A stretch of DNA of 64,000 nt. It comes from Clostridium sp. 1001271st1 H5. Lineage in GTDB: Bacteria > Bacillota > Clostridia > Lachnospirales > Lachnospiraceae. Numbering within the stretch: the stretch's first letter is position 1; each line of letters opens with the position of its first letter. Shown here in pieces: positions 1 through 9,415 of this stretch. The DNA is taken from contig NZ_SPHO01000010.1 in the NCBI RefSeq assembly GCF_005845215.1, positions 1 through 64,000 on the forward strand, read 5' to 3'. Both the position numbers and the translations under genes were made by a program. The notes under the pieces are model-generated. The model had not been told where the DNA came from. It saw nothing but the letters and a program-made list of their open reading frames with translations, and searched no databases.

Positions 1-47
1 TCTGTCATTTGTACCTGGTGTACCGGTTTCTTTTCTCTTGCCATAAT

Positions 48-90
48 AAAAGGCCTCCTATGATTTTTTATTTTATCATAGAAGACCTTT
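48..90. terminator. Bidirectional hairpin terminator
   Basis: The arms AAAGGcCTcCTATGAT and ATCATAGaAGaCCTTT pair around an AT-only loop. Read on the minus strand the stem is followed by TTTTATT. It lies downstream of the O-acetyltransferase gene and is probably its terminator, perhaps shared with a convergent gene left of the window. Bases 1-47 show nothing I can name. Confidence 0.6.
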
Positions 91-142
91 GGCTAATACC
101 TATTTACAGAAAAATTTTCATACACTCATCTCCGGCAGCAAC

Positions 143-190
143 CCGGCTTTCTGCTGCAGCACTCCGGCTTTCTGCTGCAGACCTCCGGCT
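143..190. repeat. 21-bp tandem repeat, two copies plus a partial third
   Basis: Two 21-bp units begin with CCGGCTTTCTGCTGCAG at 143 and 164 and differ only in their last four or five bases. A third unit begins at 185 and breaks down after CCGGCT. The repeat lies between the terminator and the O-acetyltransferase stop codon, in the 3' untranslated region. No coding role is visible. Confidence 0.7.
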
Positions 191-256
191 CATAAACAGC
201 TCAGATGCGTACCTCCTTTTGGGCGCGGAACGTTCTTCCCGATGCAGGGTGTTTTA

Positions 257-922
257 TCAAATATCAATCTCCCGGTCCCTATAATAATACATCCTGTCCC
301 GTTCCCCAATCTCCCTTAGCACACGGCAGGGATTTCCCACTGCCACCACATTGGCAGGTATATCCCTGGTAACCACGCTCCCTGCGCCAATAACGGAATT
401 GTCCCCAATGGAAACACCCGGCACCACCACGGCGCCGGCTCCAATCCACACATTCTCACCGATATGCACAGGCATATTGAACTGGATTCCCTCCCTGCGA
501 AGCCCAGGCTCCACGGGATGGCCCGCCGTGGCAATGGTCACATTCGGTCCAATCATACAGTGGGAGCCAATATAAATCTCGCCGTCATCCACCAGAGTCA
601 GATTAAAGTTGGCATAAACATGGTCCCCCAAATGCACATGCCTGCCTCCCCAGTTGCTGTGAAGAGGCGGCTCTATATAACAATCCCGCCCAACCGAGGC
701 AAACATCTGTCCCAGCAGTCCGGCACGCCTGGCGCCTTCCTTTGGCCTGGTTGCATTGTACTCATAGAGAAGCTCCAGGCAGTCTGTCTGTTCCTTCATA
801 ATCCCCTCATCCCCCGGAAAATACAGGCGGCCTTCCTCCATGCGTTTTCTTGCACTGTTAATTTCTTCTGTTCCGTCCCCTCCTTTGTACCGGTATTCCT
901 GCTGACTTTTGTCCATTTCCAT
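257..922 (-). CDS. Sugar O-acetyltransferase (maltose/galactoside acetyltransferase family)
   Basis: Predicted cytoplasmic acetyl-CoA-dependent O-acetyltransferase of the left-handed beta-helix type (Maa/LacA). Residues about 24-75 match the short maltose acetyltransferase N-terminal helical domain. Hexapeptide repeats follow to about residue 205, with runs such as IGENVWIGAGAVVVPGV and IGDNSVIGAGSVV. His135 in TAGHPV is the expected catalytic histidine. At 221 residues it is slightly longer than the usual 185-205 because of a polar N-terminal extension. The ATG at 922 sits nine bases after GGAGG, which supports this start. It stands alone, so the acceptor sugar is unknown; such enzymes often detoxify non-metabolised sugars. 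Confidence 0.88.
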   Translation of the reverse strand: MEMDKSQQEYRYKGGDGTEEINSARKRMEEGRLYFPGDEGIMKEQTDCLELLYEYNATRPKEGARRAGLLGQMFASVGRDCYIEPPLHSNWGGRHVHLGDHVYANFNLTLVDDGEIYIGSHCMIGPNVTIATAGHPVEPGLRREGIQFNMPVHIGENVWIGAGAVVVPGVSIGDNSVIGAGSVVTRDIPANVVAVGNPCRVLREIGERDRMYYYRDREIDI

Positions 923-1102
923 CCAAACATTCCTCCGATTTCATGTCTCTTTGCTATTGGAATGATTGTACTATATTATATGGACAATGAAAAGCAGAAA
1001 CACGGCATCCTTTTGGGATTCCGCGTTATGCTGCAGCCAAACTATATTTCAGCTGGTTTTATATTCAGTTATGATATAAAGATACGGAACTCCAAATAAT
1101 CC

Positions 1103-2359
1103 TTATTCTTCAACACCGCACCAATCCATCACAATAGCCGAAAAATGCTTTGCATATTTTACAATATCATCAATCTCTATATACTCATCCGATTGATGAA
1201 GCGAGTCATTCCCCGGACCGTAAACAATTGTAGGTGTATCTGCATACCTGGTCAAAATAGCAAGGTCCACTGGAGCAGCATATCCTTTGACCTCAGGTTT
1301 TTTTCCTTCAAATTCCTCATGTATCCGGACAGCGGTTTTAACAATTTCATGCTCAATATCCGTTATACCTGAATTCCAGAACTCCAGCCACTCTACCTTG
1401 GGCGGATTTTCCTTAAGCCATTCATCCTCCTGCCATGCTCTCTCCATAAAATCCATAAAGTACGCCTTTGCCTCTGCCACTGTTTCCTTATATGTAACCC
1501 CATATCTTCCTTCAAACACAGCTAAATCAGGAGACATGGAGGGCCATGCACCAGAATTCAGTTTCCCCACTGCAATAGGACACTGAATGGGATAACAGGA
1601 AAAAAGGTCATTAAAGAATTCTTTTTGCCTCTTCTCTTCCAATTCATCCAGTTTATCCATCAGGAATTGGGCCTTTTTAATAGCATTTATCCCAAGATAA
1701 TGATAAGCTCCATGAGCAGTCTTCCCTGGAACGCTAATCCGGAAAAAAGTAGAACCCTGACAGGCTGGTACCACCGCGTACTTAGAAGGTTCAGGTATGA
1801 TGGCGCCATCTGCCTTGTATCCCCGCAACGCTACTGCCAGAGAACCCGCACTCCCCACCTCTTCGTCTATGACACTCTCAATCATGACATCACCTTTTAA
1901 TTTTATCCCCATTTCACTCAAAAATTTTAATGCCATAATACCCGCAGCAAGACCGCCCTTCATATCATTGGCACCTCTGCCAATAATTCTTCCGTCTTCT
2001 ATGATTCCTTCGTAGGGCTTATAGTTCCAATTATCTCCCTCAGGTACCACATCAATATGACCATTCAATATTAGTGATTTTCCACCTCCGCTCCCATTAA
2101 TTGTACCTACCAGCAAGGGACTTGTCTCAAAATTCTCACGTTTGCCGGAGTAGGCCTCATGCCCGGATACCTCATCAAGATTAGGTTTCCATAAATCCAC
2201 CTTCCAACCCGCACGCTTGAAACAATCAGCCAGATAATTTTGAATTCCTTCCTCCTTGAGATATACGCTGTCAAACCTGACCATTTCCTGTAAAAATTCA
2301 ACCAACTCATCCTTGTGGCCATCTATATACTGACACACCTTCATTTTTAAATCATCCAT
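1103..2359 (-). CDS. M20-family amidohydrolase/peptidase (ArgE/DapE-like)
   Basis: Predicted cytoplasmic metal-dependent hydrolase that cleaves an amide (N-acyl amino acid or small peptide). Metal-site motifs are intact: H101 and D103 in NGHIDVVPEGD, D132 in NDMKGG and the acidic pair near 166-167 in DEEVGSAG. The dimerisation (lid) domain starts around residue 205 and includes GKTAHGAYHYLG. At 418 residues it has the usual family length. It is the last gene of a seven-gene minus-strand operon with the GcvP-like pair, 70 bp after the membrane partner protein. In that setting it probably releases the amino-acid-like substrate of the GcvP-like enzyme from an acylated or peptide form. That role is inference; the hydrolase class is well supported. 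Confidence 0.85.
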   Translation of the reverse strand: MDDLKMKVCQYIDGHKDELVEFLQEMVRFDSVYLKEEGIQNYLADCFKRAGWKVDLWKPNLDEVSGHEAYSGKRENFETSPLLVGTINGSGGGKSLILNGHIDVVPEGDNWNYKPYEGIIEDGRIIGRGANDMKGGLAAGIMALKFLSEMGIKLKGDVMIESVIDEEVGSAGSLAVALRGYKADGAIIPEPSKYAVVPACQGSTFFRISVPGKTAHGAYHYLGINAIKKAQFLMDKLDELEEKRQKEFFNDLFSCYPIQCPIAVGKLNSGAWPSMSPDLAVFEGRYGVTYKETVAEAKAYFMDFMERAWQEDEWLKENPPKVEWLEFWNSGITDIEHEIVKTAVRIHEEFEGKKPEVKGYAAPVDLAILTRYADTPTIVYGPGNDSLHQSDEYIEIDDIVKYAKHFSAIVMDWCGVEE

Positions 2360-2429
2360 AATTGTTCCCTTCCCTAATAATTTTACATTTCATATATCCC
2401 TAACGCCCATATACCGCGCCCAATAATAT

Positions 2430-3098
2430 TTAATTTTCTTCCTTCGGTAATGTCTTCTTTTTATATAAATAAACGCAAGCTAAAATAGAACCTAATATAA
2501 CGAGTGGAAATAGCAGAAATGAAGGAGGCTTGATAAAAAGAACAATAACACTGATTACCAATGCAATGGCAAATGCCTTTTTATCCTGTTGTGCAACCAC
2601 ACAGCCCATGGCTCCCATAATAGCAGGGGTAACATAATCAAATGATTGCAAAACGAAACTTGGCAGAATCTCAAGAATACGAGCGCCAATAAGGGCTGTC
2701 AGTGTTGTACATGCCAAGCTGACAAAAACAGAAGCACTCATTGCGATTGTTCCAACAATTTCTCCCTCTCTGGTTCCATGTTTCAACCCAGAAGCTTCCT
2801 GTGCAGCTAACATACAGGGTAATCTTACAGCCGACATATTTCCTGCCATATATCCCATATATATTCCCACAGCACCGGTAGTGGGATAGAATGCAATCAT
2901 ATCCGATACATATGCAACCCCAAACATGGAGAGAACGGTTATGTAGCCTGCCAATAATTGTCCGGGTGACGGAGCTGCGCCATAGCGTAAATATAGATAA
3001 ATAGGAAGTATCAAAGCACCTAAAATTCCAAACAATGAAAACAACCTGCCGTATTTTATTATCTTTTTTGAGAATTGCTCATTGTACTCTTGTTCCAT
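2430..3098 (-). CDS. Integral membrane partner of DUF5058-like protein (copy A)
   Basis: A 222-residue membrane protein with about six hydrophobic segments and a short basic C-tail. I do not recognise a characterised family. It is clearly paralogous to the protein at 10215-10883: both carry DMIAFxPTTG, GYxxGNMSxVRLPxML and FDYVTPAIMG/FNYVTPAIMG in the same order. Each copy follows a DUF5058-like gene, which suggests the two proteins form one transporter. A good AGGAGG precedes the ATG at 3098. It is encoded 13 bp after its presumed partner. Uptake of the substrate of the neighbouring hydrolase and PLP enzyme is the obvious hypothesis, but the direction and substrate of transport cannot be read from sequence. 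Confidence 0.7.
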   Translation of the reverse strand: MEQEYNEQFSKKIIKYGRLFSLFGILGALILPIYLYLRYGAAPSPGQLLAGYITVLSMFGVAYVSDMIAFYPTTGAVGIYMGYMAGNMSAVRLPCMLAAQEASGLKHGTREGEIVGTIAMSASVFVSLACTTLTALIGARILEILPSFVLQSFDYVTPAIMGAMGCVVAQQDKKAFAIALVISVIVLFIKPPSFLLFPLVILGSILACVYLYKKKTLPKEEN

Positions 3099-3111
3099 AA
3101 AAATCCTCCTG

Positions 3112-3822
3112 CTACTTTATGATAACCCGAAATAGATACTGGGTCACTAACATAGAAATCAACATAGCCAATCCGACCTTATATTCAGCCAGTCCTTTAA
3201 TCTTTTTTGCAATCTGTCCAATGCCCAATGCCAAGACAAAAGCAAACACGTAGGAAAAGATTTTACTGGTATTCCCATATGATGCATTGAGTCCTAGAAT
3301 TGCAATAATGCCAGCCAATGCCCCTGCGCCGATTACAGGCATCAGAGCCTCATTTTTGCTCCCCAGTCTAGTATTAACCTTATCCATACGATGTAACAAC
3401 AGAAAGACAGCCAGCATAAAATTACAGCCATGTAATGTCATCAGCCATATAGATGTAGCAAAAGCGTCTGGCCCATATGCCTCTCCGCCAAAGGCTACAT
3501 TAAAGAGATTGGCCCCCACCTCTGCCATCATTACTTTTTGGGGCGCATTCCCTACCATTGACATCCTGGACCATGTAGTTGCAGTACCTAAAGTCGCCAT
3601 TAATGCCAGCATAACGGTAACAATTGAGAACGACGGTCCAACAGCACTGACGATTCCAATTCTAATGCTGTCATGGCACTGTTTCTTACTAACCTTTACT
3701 AACGGTGCGACCCGAAATGCCTGTCTTGTAAACATCCCAGCCATTGCAATGATTACAACGATTGGTGGTATTCCTGCAATCCACAGGAAAGGGTCATTAA
3801 TAATTGTACTTAAATCAGCCAT
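3112..3822 (-). CDS. DUF5058-like membrane protein (copy A)
   Basis: A 236-residue polytopic membrane protein with about six to seven hydrophobic stretches. It resembles proteins annotated as DUF5058. Paralogy with the protein at 9497-10195 is obvious: GPS-x3-VTVxLxxMAxLGT, RxSxVGNA and MTLHGCNFMxAVxLxLH are shared. Polar conserved residues inside hydrophobic stretches (H and C of LHGCN) are candidates for a transport path. The ATG at 3822 lies eight bases after GGAGG; a TTG one codon upstream is less likely. It is followed by its partner at 3098. Function unknown; a substrate importer for this locus is inferred. Confidence 0.75.
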   Translation of the reverse strand: MADLSTIINDPFLWIAGIPPIVVIIAMAGMFTRQAFRVAPLVKVSKKQCHDSIRIGIVSAVGPSFSIVTVMLALMATLGTATTWSRMSMVGNAPQKVMMAEVGANLFNVAFGGEAYGPDAFATSIWLMTLHGCNFMLAVFLLLHRMDKVNTRLGSKNEALMPVIGAGALAGIIAILGLNASYGNTSKIFSYVFAFVLALGIGQIAKKIKGLAEYKVGLAMLISMLVTQYLFRVIIK

Positions 3823-3842
3823 CAATTCATCCTCCTTTTCTT

Positions 3843-4736
3843 TTATTCCCCTTTGTAGAATTGTCCCTTAAACGGGAGATAGATTCTCGTTACAAAATCA
3901 TTCGATGTATTGGTCATTGTTGCCCCAACCAAATACTCTTCCACAGAAATTCCCTCTAATTCAATTCTGTGGCGTTTTGCATAGCTTTCCAATCTCTCAT
4001 AAAATCCTTTCATCTCCTGATATGGACCTACAAATACACCGGATACCGCATCGAAATCTCCTATCTCCCTACAATACTCACTTTCGTTCCCTTCCTTCAC
4101 TTCAATGAACACCTCTAAATCTCCATAATTATCCTCCTCTGTATCGTTAAACTGCTTAAGGTATCCCGAATGAAATACTGCCATATTGGCCCCGATAACT
4201 TCATATTTATTTTCTGTTGCTATTCTCAATAACTCTGCTCTGCGGGATATGAAAAGCTTTTTTGCATTCAGGAAGCTCCGATAACGGGTGTATACCACAT
4301 GTCTTTTGTGAAATCGTATGATTTGAATTGAGTCAGATTCAATGACAGAATTCGTACCCTTCTCCTTCTTAATAGAAATACCTCCCCGGACCACCCTAAG
4401 AAAAAATTCCAGTGTTTTATCATATCTCTTCTGTAATTCATCCTGTTCAACCCGCAGTTCTCCCATCCACCTCTCCAATTCTTCTTCAAGTCCTTTGAGG
4501 TTTCTGTCTGAAAACAATTTCCAAATTACTTTTACTGGAAATTTCAGTTCACGAAGTTCCTTTAAGAGAAGGATTTCTGCAATCTGACTTTCAATATAAT
4601 ATCTGTAATTGGAAGATTCCCCTCTATAGGCAGGCACCAAGATACCATTCCTGTCATAATAACGTAAAACTTTTTTTGAGATACCGCAAATTTCTGCTAT
4701 CTGCCCGATTGTATATTTCTCTTCTTCGTTTCTCAT
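3843..4736 (-). CDS. MerR-family regulator with GyrI-like effector domain (BmrR type)
   Basis: The N-terminal winged helix reads YTIGQIAEICGISKKVLRYYDRNGIL, typical of MerR proteins, followed by a coiled dimerisation helix (about residues 75-120). From about residue 140 onward the protein resembles the GyrI/BmrR effector-binding fold, which binds small organic ligands. Such regulators activate promoters with over-long spacers by untwisting DNA. Two candidate promoters with 19-bp spacers lie in the divergent region 9082-9446. The start at 4736 is chosen because GAGG lies six bases upstream; an in-frame ATG at 4748 lacks a ribosome site. It sits inside the operon it probably controls, so autoregulation is likely. 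Confidence 0.88.
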   Translation of the reverse strand: MRNEEEKYTIGQIAEICGISKKVLRYYDRNGILVPAYRGESSNYRYYIESQIAEILLLKELRELKFPVKVIWKLFSDRNLKGLEEELERWMGELRVEQDELQKRYDKTLEFFLRVVRGGISIKKEKGTNSVIESDSIQIIRFHKRHVVYTRYRSFLNAKKLFISRRAELLRIATENKYEVIGANMAVFHSGYLKQFNDTEEDNYGDLEVFIEVKEGNESEYCREIGDFDAVSGVFVGPYQEMKGFYERLESYAKRHRIELEGISVEEYLVGATMTNTSNDFVTRIYLPFKGQFYKGE

Positions 4737-4777
4737 TGTAAGCCTCATTTAAAATTATATAGATACGACTTCAGTTT

Positions 4778-5890
4778 TTATATGGCATCAATTTTATATG
4801 TGGCTGCCTCATGACTGTTAAATTTCACAATATAGTATCCGCTAAGGTACCTATCTGTTGCCGGTTCCCCTGTATCAACCAACATTGGCCTTCCCATGAG
4901 TTCTGCTAACTTTTCCTTTGTTACTGCAAGCCATATATTACCTTTCGTAACCTTGCGAATGATTCTGGGACTTATCTGCTGGTTTCCCCTGCCGAATACA
5001 AAACCAGCTCCGCCTATGCAGGTAACTATAATTACAGCCTGCTCCATTTTTTCTACAAGTGAAAAAAGTGTATTTTCATTTGTATCCTTGGCCACCATTT
5101 TACCATTTATAATAGCATCCACACCTAAAAGGCTACCTGTTCCACAGCATTTTTGCTTGATTTTATAAGTTGTACTACCTGGTCCAACAATATAGAGGAT
5201 ATTATTCCCCATCTCTGAGGCAAAATACGAAGCCATTGCATCCGTCTCATCCGGACTCGCTGTTGAAACAGACTTGGCCATCTGCAAACGAGCTCTGGCA
5301 TTCAAAACCAGAAGGTATCCATACAGATGCGGACTGATACAATAAATCCCCAACTGTTTTTCATCTATATCCATCACCTCGCGCATTTCGCAGGAGAATG
5401 GATGACCTAATATATAATCCCTTAATATTTCTCCTGCCAGATAAGGATTAATGGAAAAACAGGCAGAATACATCTTAACTCCCGCAGGAACCCCCAACAC
5501 TGGAATCTGATTCGAGAGTACCTCACAGATATCCCGTGCGGTTCCATCTCCACCGCAAAAAACAACAAGGTCAACACCCAGTTTCTTATATATACCGGCA
5601 CAACGCTTGGTATCCTCACATGTGGTCACTCTTTGGCAGCACTCCAGCCCCTCATATTCTATCCCCAGAGACGAAAGCATATCCCCGCCCATTTCTCCCA
5701 CCGGAGCAATCACATGATAACCATTCAGATTTTTCAGTACCTGCAGACACTCAGCAGCCCGTAATGCAGCGTTTTTTTTATAACCTGCGTCCATAGCCCT
5801 TCGTCTCATTTCAGCATCGTCGCTTCCCTTATAACCAGCCTGCCCGCCTACACCAGCAATTGGATTAATAATAACACCTATCCTTTTCAT
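4778..5890 (-). CDS. ATP-NAD kinase-family protein (AcoX-like)
   Basis: The protein belongs to the NAD kinase/diacylglycerol kinase-like superfamily: it has IGVIINPIAGVGG at the start and the nucleotide motif GGDGTARD at 113-120. GVPAGVKMYSACFSINP is typical of the AcoX-type branch found in acetoin and other catabolic operons, whose reaction is not settled. At 370 residues it has the length of that branch. Its ATG overlaps the stop of the GcvPB-like gene by one base (TAATG), a sign of translational coupling. The role in this pathway is unknown; phosphorylation of a cofactor or of an intermediate is possible. Confidence 0.8.
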   Translation of the reverse strand: MKRIGVIINPIAGVGGQAGYKGSDDAEMRRRAMDAGYKKNAALRAAECLQVLKNLNGYHVIAPVGEMGGDMLSSLGIEYEGLECCQRVTTCEDTKRCAGIYKKLGVDLVVFCGGDGTARDICEVLSNQIPVLGVPAGVKMYSACFSINPYLAGEILRDYILGHPFSCEMREVMDIDEKQLGIYCISPHLYGYLLVLNARARLQMAKSVSTASPDETDAMASYFASEMGNNILYIVGPGSTTYKIKQKCCGTGSLLGVDAIINGKMVAKDTNENTLFSLVEKMEQAVIIVTCIGGAGFVFGRGNQQISPRIIRKVTKGNIWLAVTKEKLAELMGRPMLVDTGEPATDRYLSGYYIVKFNSHEAATYKIDAI

Positions 5891-7458
5891 TAAATCTCTA
5901 TTTCCTTAACGTATTTTTGAAATGCTCTCCAGGTACATGCAAATAATTCCGGTTTTATTAACATATCTTCTGAAATCCGGGATTTCAATGCTGCATTATG
6001 TGGAGCTGTCTTCACTGCCTCAGGATTTGTATATGCTTCCTGCGCAATTGTCTTTAGTGCATCAGCATAATCATCAATATCCTGTTTTGAAAACGTCTCG
6101 CAGGCTTCTGGTGTAATTGGTTCCGGGATGATTCTCGGATGATGACTTGAAAAATAACTGTTAAAACCGTAGTCCACAACACGCCGGTCAATATCGTCTG
6201 TCGTGACTCCGGTATCATGTGTAAGTTCCTTCCAGCTAAGCCTGGCTTGTTCCAAACGCCTCTTCCCTTCTGCCCACGGTAACGATAGTCCTTTCACTTC
6301 TTCCAATCGTTTGAGTAAATAATTATTATTGAGGATGGACAGTTCAGCAACCTGTTTGAGTCCATCTGCCCCCATACTTCTGATATATGCATAGGCTCTT
6401 AACACAACTGATGGAACTCCCTGGTACTTTCGTATCTTACCTATACTATCCTTTCTGTCATATTGTAAGTAATATCTTTTACCATCAAATAAAACAATGG
6501 GTACCGGAAGAAATCTGGCCAAATCAGCCCTCACACATTGGGCACCCGCTGCTGGCCCCTGGCAGCCATGCGGAGATGAAAATGATTTATGTAGGTTGAA
6601 ATGACACATATCAAATCCAGCATCCTTTGCACGTGTCAGGCCGAACAAGCCATTCAGATTTGCCTGGTCATACACACACAAACCGCCCGCATCATGAACA
6701 ATATCAACATACTCCTTTATTCGTTCATTGTATATACCTGTGTCCTCTGGATTGGTAATAAGCAAACCAGCCGTATGTTCACTGACACAGGACCTCAGGG
6801 CTTCCAAATCAGGACAGCCCGTCACATCAGGATAAAGCGTTATCACTTTATAGCCAAGCGTCGCTGCCGCCCCTGCATTTCCAGGATGGGAAAGAATGGT
6901 TGTGATAATTTCATTTCTTTGATTTCCTTCACCTCTGGACTCATGATACGCCCTGATGATAGAGACATTGGAAAATATAGCCTGGCTTCCGCCTCCGGCG
7001 TTCAATCCCACATAGTCCATACCGGATATTTCTTTTAAATATTCCTGCGTATGATATATGATTTCCAATATTCCTTGGACCGTATCCTCATCCTGATATG
7101 GATGAAGCTCCGTAATTTTAGGACTATTGGCAAACTTCTCATGAATCTTTGGATTATATTTCATCGTGCATGTACCAAGTCCTATATCAATATTCAAATC
7201 TGCTCCGATTGTCTCCTGGGACAGCCGTAAGAAATGTCTTAAAACCTGAGGCTGGGCTATTTCCGGCAATGCAGGCGCCTTTCTTCTCAAATATTCGGCC
7301 GGTATATGTGTTGTTGGTTCTCCTGCCATCTTGGCAACCCGGTCCTCAGGCTGTTCTACCAAAATGCCCCTCTCTCCTCTGCGGCCTAATTCAAAAATAA
7401 TAGGCTCACTCCAACGCGCTTCATGGAATTCCCTGAATCTTTTCATTTCTATAACCAT
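5890..7458 (-). CDS. GcvPB-like PLP enzyme subunit (divergent glycine dehydrogenase beta-type)
   Basis: Homologous to glycine decarboxylase P-protein subunit 2. Conserved elements include GTCTMKYNPKIHE near 95-107, HPYQDEDTVQG near 119-129 and the PLP lysine, K291, in FNLHKSFSSPHG. The glycine-rich loop reads GCQGPAAG instead of the usual GGGGPGAG. The C-terminal third departs from the family and the usual NFHEFVLD-type strand is not seen, although APHNAALKSRI still resembles the canonical APHTTPV end. 522 residues is longer than the usual 480-500. No GcvH, GcvT or Lpd gene is nearby. I infer a PLP enzyme acting on a different small amino acid or amine. Confidence 0.82.
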   Translation of the reverse strand: MVIEMKRFREFHEARWSEPIIFELGRRGERGILVEQPEDRVAKMAGEPTTHIPAEYLRRKAPALPEIAQPQVLRHFLRLSQETIGADLNIDIGLGTCTMKYNPKIHEKFANSPKITELHPYQDEDTVQGILEIIYHTQEYLKEISGMDYVGLNAGGGSQAIFSNVSIIRAYHESRGEGNQRNEIITTILSHPGNAGAAATLGYKVITLYPDVTGCPDLEALRSCVSEHTAGLLITNPEDTGIYNERIKEYVDIVHDAGGLCVYDQANLNGLFGLTRAKDAGFDMCHFNLHKSFSSPHGCQGPAAGAQCVRADLARFLPVPIVLFDGKRYYLQYDRKDSIGKIRKYQGVPSVVLRAYAYIRSMGADGLKQVAELSILNNNYLLKRLEEVKGLSLPWAEGKRRLEQARLSWKELTHDTGVTTDDIDRRVVDYGFNSYFSSHHPRIIPEPITPEACETFSKQDIDDYADALKTIAQEAYTNPEAVKTAPHNAALKSRISEDMLIKPELFACTWRAFQKYVKEIEI

Positions 7459-7586
7459 ACCTTTCTGCTATAACACACAATCCATCAAGTCCCCTGCGGA
7501 ATTGTTCCTATATAGCCTTGTCGCAATCTGGTTCAAACCGATTTCTTCCATATTACATCTAATTCTTACTTAAACATAACTCAGCG

Positions 7587-9026
7587 TTATTCCAATATAA
7601 CATTCAGCGCATGACAAAGTTTATCTATATCTGCCGCATCTGTCATTTCACCAAAGCAATACAGGGCGCATTGTCCATATTCCGGGAACCAATCCGAAAG
7701 GTCCTTACCACCAAAAATCCCTTCATTCCTCAATCGACGGTTAATCTCTGCCACACTCATTCCTGTTCTATTGAAATCTATAATAAATTCCTGGAAATAC
7801 TGGTTTCCCCATGGATTGACATCCAATTGTGATATTTTTTTCAATTGCTGTTCTGCATAGGCTGCCCGGCTGATGATTAGCCGGGCGGTATCTCTCATTC
7901 CCTGTGGCCCCATGACAGCCAGATATACCCCCGCCATAATGGCCCAAAGCCCGGCCTCCGTCCCAAAATATTCATTTGCATTCTCTCTGGATTCATGGCT
8001 GCAACGATAATTCAAAGCTCTTCCCCATCCGTAGCGCCCCTCATCTGCGGTCTTGGCAATTCCATATAAATAAGTAGGGTACTGTCCTACAATTTCATCT
8101 TCCATGCTGGAAGCAATAAATCCACCGCATCCACCGCCGTAATTCATATGTATTCCAAGTTCCTGGATATCCCCACAGGTAATATCCGCCCCATAATTTG
8201 CGGGCGCCTCTACAAGTCCAAGAGCAGTAAGAGACGGCATTACAACAGCCAGAGCTTCATGCTCATGTGCAATGCGGATAATCTCCTGTGCATTAACTTC
8301 AAAGCTACCAAGGAACGTTGGATTCTCAATAAATACGGCTGCTGTTTCATCCGTAATTTTACTTCTGTAATCATCCATATCCATCAATCCATTTTTCGCA
8401 TCAACTTTAATGAGTTCGCCAAATCCCCAACAGTAGGCCTTTGCTTGACTGTATAGCTCTGGATTCATGGTTGAAGGAATTAAAATTCTATATCTTTTTT
8501 TCTTAATTCTCAAGGCCATTCTCATAGCTGAACTCACTGCCTGCCCGGCATCATACAAGGTATAGCTTACAACATCTGTATCCAGTAATTCTGCCATCAT
8601 ACTGGCATACTCAAAAATAGCCTGCATCTTACCATGGTCAGAATATGTATCACCACAATATGCCGTCAAAAATTCTGCACGGCCTGCAATCTCATCACAT
8701 ATAGCAGGAACATAGCGCTGATAACAGCCGGCTCCCAAAAAATTAATGTAATCCTCACAAGAGCTGTTTCGATTTAACAAACTTGATACATGCTGTTTGA
8801 GCTCCTTTTCCGACCTGATTGGATAAGGAAGTTTCAGCTTTCCCTGAAATCTCAGCTCATTTGGTATGATTCCATGATATACAGCCTCAATGCTCTCTTC
8901 ACCAATTGCCTCTAACATCTCTTTCCGGACATCCTCTACACTGTTTGGCATATATGGATGAACACTATGACTCTCCAATTGCGATACCTCCTTCATAATT
9001 TTGTTATCAATGCTTATCCCAAACAT
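7587..9026 (-). CDS. GcvPA-like subunit (divergent glycine dehydrogenase alpha-type)
   Basis: Homologous to P-protein subunit 1: HPYMPNSVEDVRKEMLEAIG near 23-42, YxxYDAGQAVSSAM near 155-167 and YGADITCGDIQELGI near 278-292 align with family landmarks. Two signature regions are changed. The usual YTPYQAEISQG is here AYCGDTYSDHG (122-132), and the usual REKATSNICT block is here SHESRENANEYFGTEAG (343-359). This argues for the same fold and subunit arrangement with another substrate or acceptor. It is the first gene of the minus-strand operon; its partner follows after 128 bp, unlike the tight spacing in ordinary gcvPA-gcvPB pairs. A leader of about 50 bases containing AGGAGG lies upstream of the start. 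Confidence 0.8.
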   Translation of the reverse strand: MFGISIDNKIMKEVSQLESHSVHPYMPNSVEDVRKEMLEAIGEESIEAVYHGIIPNELRFQGKLKLPYPIRSEKELKQHVSSLLNRNSSCEDYINFLGAGCYQRYVPAICDEIAGRAEFLTAYCGDTYSDHGKMQAIFEYASMMAELLDTDVVSYTLYDAGQAVSSAMRMALRIKKKRYRILIPSTMNPELYSQAKAYCWGFGELIKVDAKNGLMDMDDYRSKITDETAAVFIENPTFLGSFEVNAQEIIRIAHEHEALAVVMPSLTALGLVEAPANYGADITCGDIQELGIHMNYGGGCGGFIASSMEDEIVGQYPTYLYGIAKTADEGRYGWGRALNYRCSHESRENANEYFGTEAGLWAIMAGVYLAVMGPQGMRDTARLIISRAAYAEQQLKKISQLDVNPWGNQYFQEFIIDFNRTGMSVAEINRRLRNEGIFGGKDLSDWFPEYGQCALYCFGEMTDAADIDKLCHALNVILE

Positions 9027-9081
9027 TCCTCTGAGACCTTTTTAGGTATGGATATATTTGATACATCCTCCTGTTACTCTC

Positions 9082-9112
9082 ATTATGGACCATTCACGTA
9101 GGTAAAGGTCAA
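9082..9112 (-). promoter_or_regulatory. MerR-type promoter, 19-bp spacer with dyad, for the GcvPA-like operon
   Basis: On the minus strand TTGACC (9107-9112) and CATAAT (9082-9087) are separated by exactly 19 bp. The spacer together with the GACC of the -35 forms an imperfect dyad at 9088-9110 whose outer arms are GACCxTT in both directions. Long spacers with a centred dyad are the hallmark of MerR-activated promoters, and a BmrR-like MerR protein is encoded in this operon. Confidence 0.6.
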
Positions 9113-9415
9113 TATAGGCTCATTGTAGAAAATCACTTGATTTTTTTAATATATTTCATTCGCATTTTGTATATTTTACACATAATTATTATAAAATTTG
9201 TGCATCTTCCATTTAGTTTTGCGTTACCCCAAGGGGAATGTTTTTATGGCTGCTAATCCTTCCCCCCTCCATCCGTATGTCCATTATAAACTTACCGTAC
9301 CATACCATTAATCAAATCCAGCTCAGATTACTTTGTCCTTACACTCTGATATATTATTTTAGATTTCAGTCATATTTCACAAAATCAGTATGTCTTTTTT
9401 ATACAATGCCCCATC

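Noticed and set aside
5890..9026. Ordinary glycine cleavage system
   Set aside because: No gcvH, gcvT or lpd gene adjoins, and conserved GcvPA blocks are replaced.
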